Assembly: GCA_944739405.2 (NCBI GenBank)
Contig: OX123190.2
Span: 19,752,807 to 19,816,806 of the forward strand
Length of the DNA: 64,000 nt
Direction: 5' to 3'
Source: Euclidia mi
Lineage: Eukaryota; Arthropoda; Insecta; Lepidoptera; Erebidae
Shown: positions 63,917 to 64,000 of the stretch, piece after piece
How the letters are laid out: each line of letters opens with the position of its first letter
Position numbering within the stretch: position 1 is the first letter of the stretch
The notes under the pieces: generated by a model
Told to the model about the DNA's origin: nothing
Seen by the model: only the letters and a program-made list of their open reading frames with translations
The model's database searches: none
Position numbers and translations under genes: made by a program

Positions 63917-64000
63917 ATAGAGCATAGATATTTATTAATAGAGACGCATTTCTTATGGACGCTCTGTAGACAAACTTTCTGTGACTCAAATTACCGCTTG
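63917..64000. mobile_element. End of a TIR element, cut by the window edge
   Basis: GAGACGCATTTCTTATGGAC, GCTCTGTAGACAAACTTTCT, GTGAC matches the reverse complement of 6345-6425 closely. Confidence 0.75.

Overview
The window looks like nuclear DNA of an insect, most likely a moth or butterfly. It is AT-rich, its genes are split by GT-AG introns, and it is crowded with tRNA-derived SINEs ending in TGATGA repeats, Helitron-like elements ending in CTAGT, hAT, Tc1/mariner and PIF/Harbinger-type short elements, and LINEs. This mix is familiar from Lepidoptera. The order-level call is inference; I ran no database search.

Four gene-like loci stand out. (1) A sialin-like SLC17 major-facilitator transporter lies on the minus strand. 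Its start codon is at 25154 and six coding exons run to 4187 (333 residues, in phase throughout); the rest must lie left of the window. Its fifth intron is about 16 kb long. (2) Facing it on the plus strand is a broken THAP/P-element-type transposase gene (about 26022-30830). (3) On the minus strand is a complete five-exon TMEM19 gene (46722-42961, 340 codons). (4) At the right end, on the plus strand, are the first five exons of an ACAP/centaurin-beta Arf-GAP gene (55248-62359, 191 codons of the BAR domain), which continues past the window.

Nearly everything else is transposable elements. From 1 to about 2.9 kb is a minus-strand LINE (PHD-finger ORF1 plus the start of an endonuclease ORF2). 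Intron 5 of the SLC17 gene (4349-20475) holds, in order, an RTE-type LINE 3' end, SINEs, small hairpin elements, an LTR retrotransposon with a large internal deletion and a nested hAT-like insert (7808-10253), a Helitron with a 111-bp tandem array, a second Helitron-like unit with an array of about 118 bp split by an apparently intact two-ORF LINE (13372-18222), and two further Helitron-like units. The 31-41 kb interval is a field of foldback and terminal-inverted-repeat elements. Between 47 and 54.7 kb are a mariner-like MITE, a SINE, a decayed hAT transposon and a 5'-truncated LINE.

I found no CRISPR, no operon-like cluster and no clear candidate for a new biological system. The points most worth a second look are: the nested insertion history of the LTR element; two unrelated tandem arrays that both carry a YY1/Pho-like AAGATGGC core; SINE families sharing one tRNA-like head but having different tails; the THAP/P-element relic head to head with the SLC17 gene; the duplicated segment inside the TMEM19 intron; and several large foldback elements.
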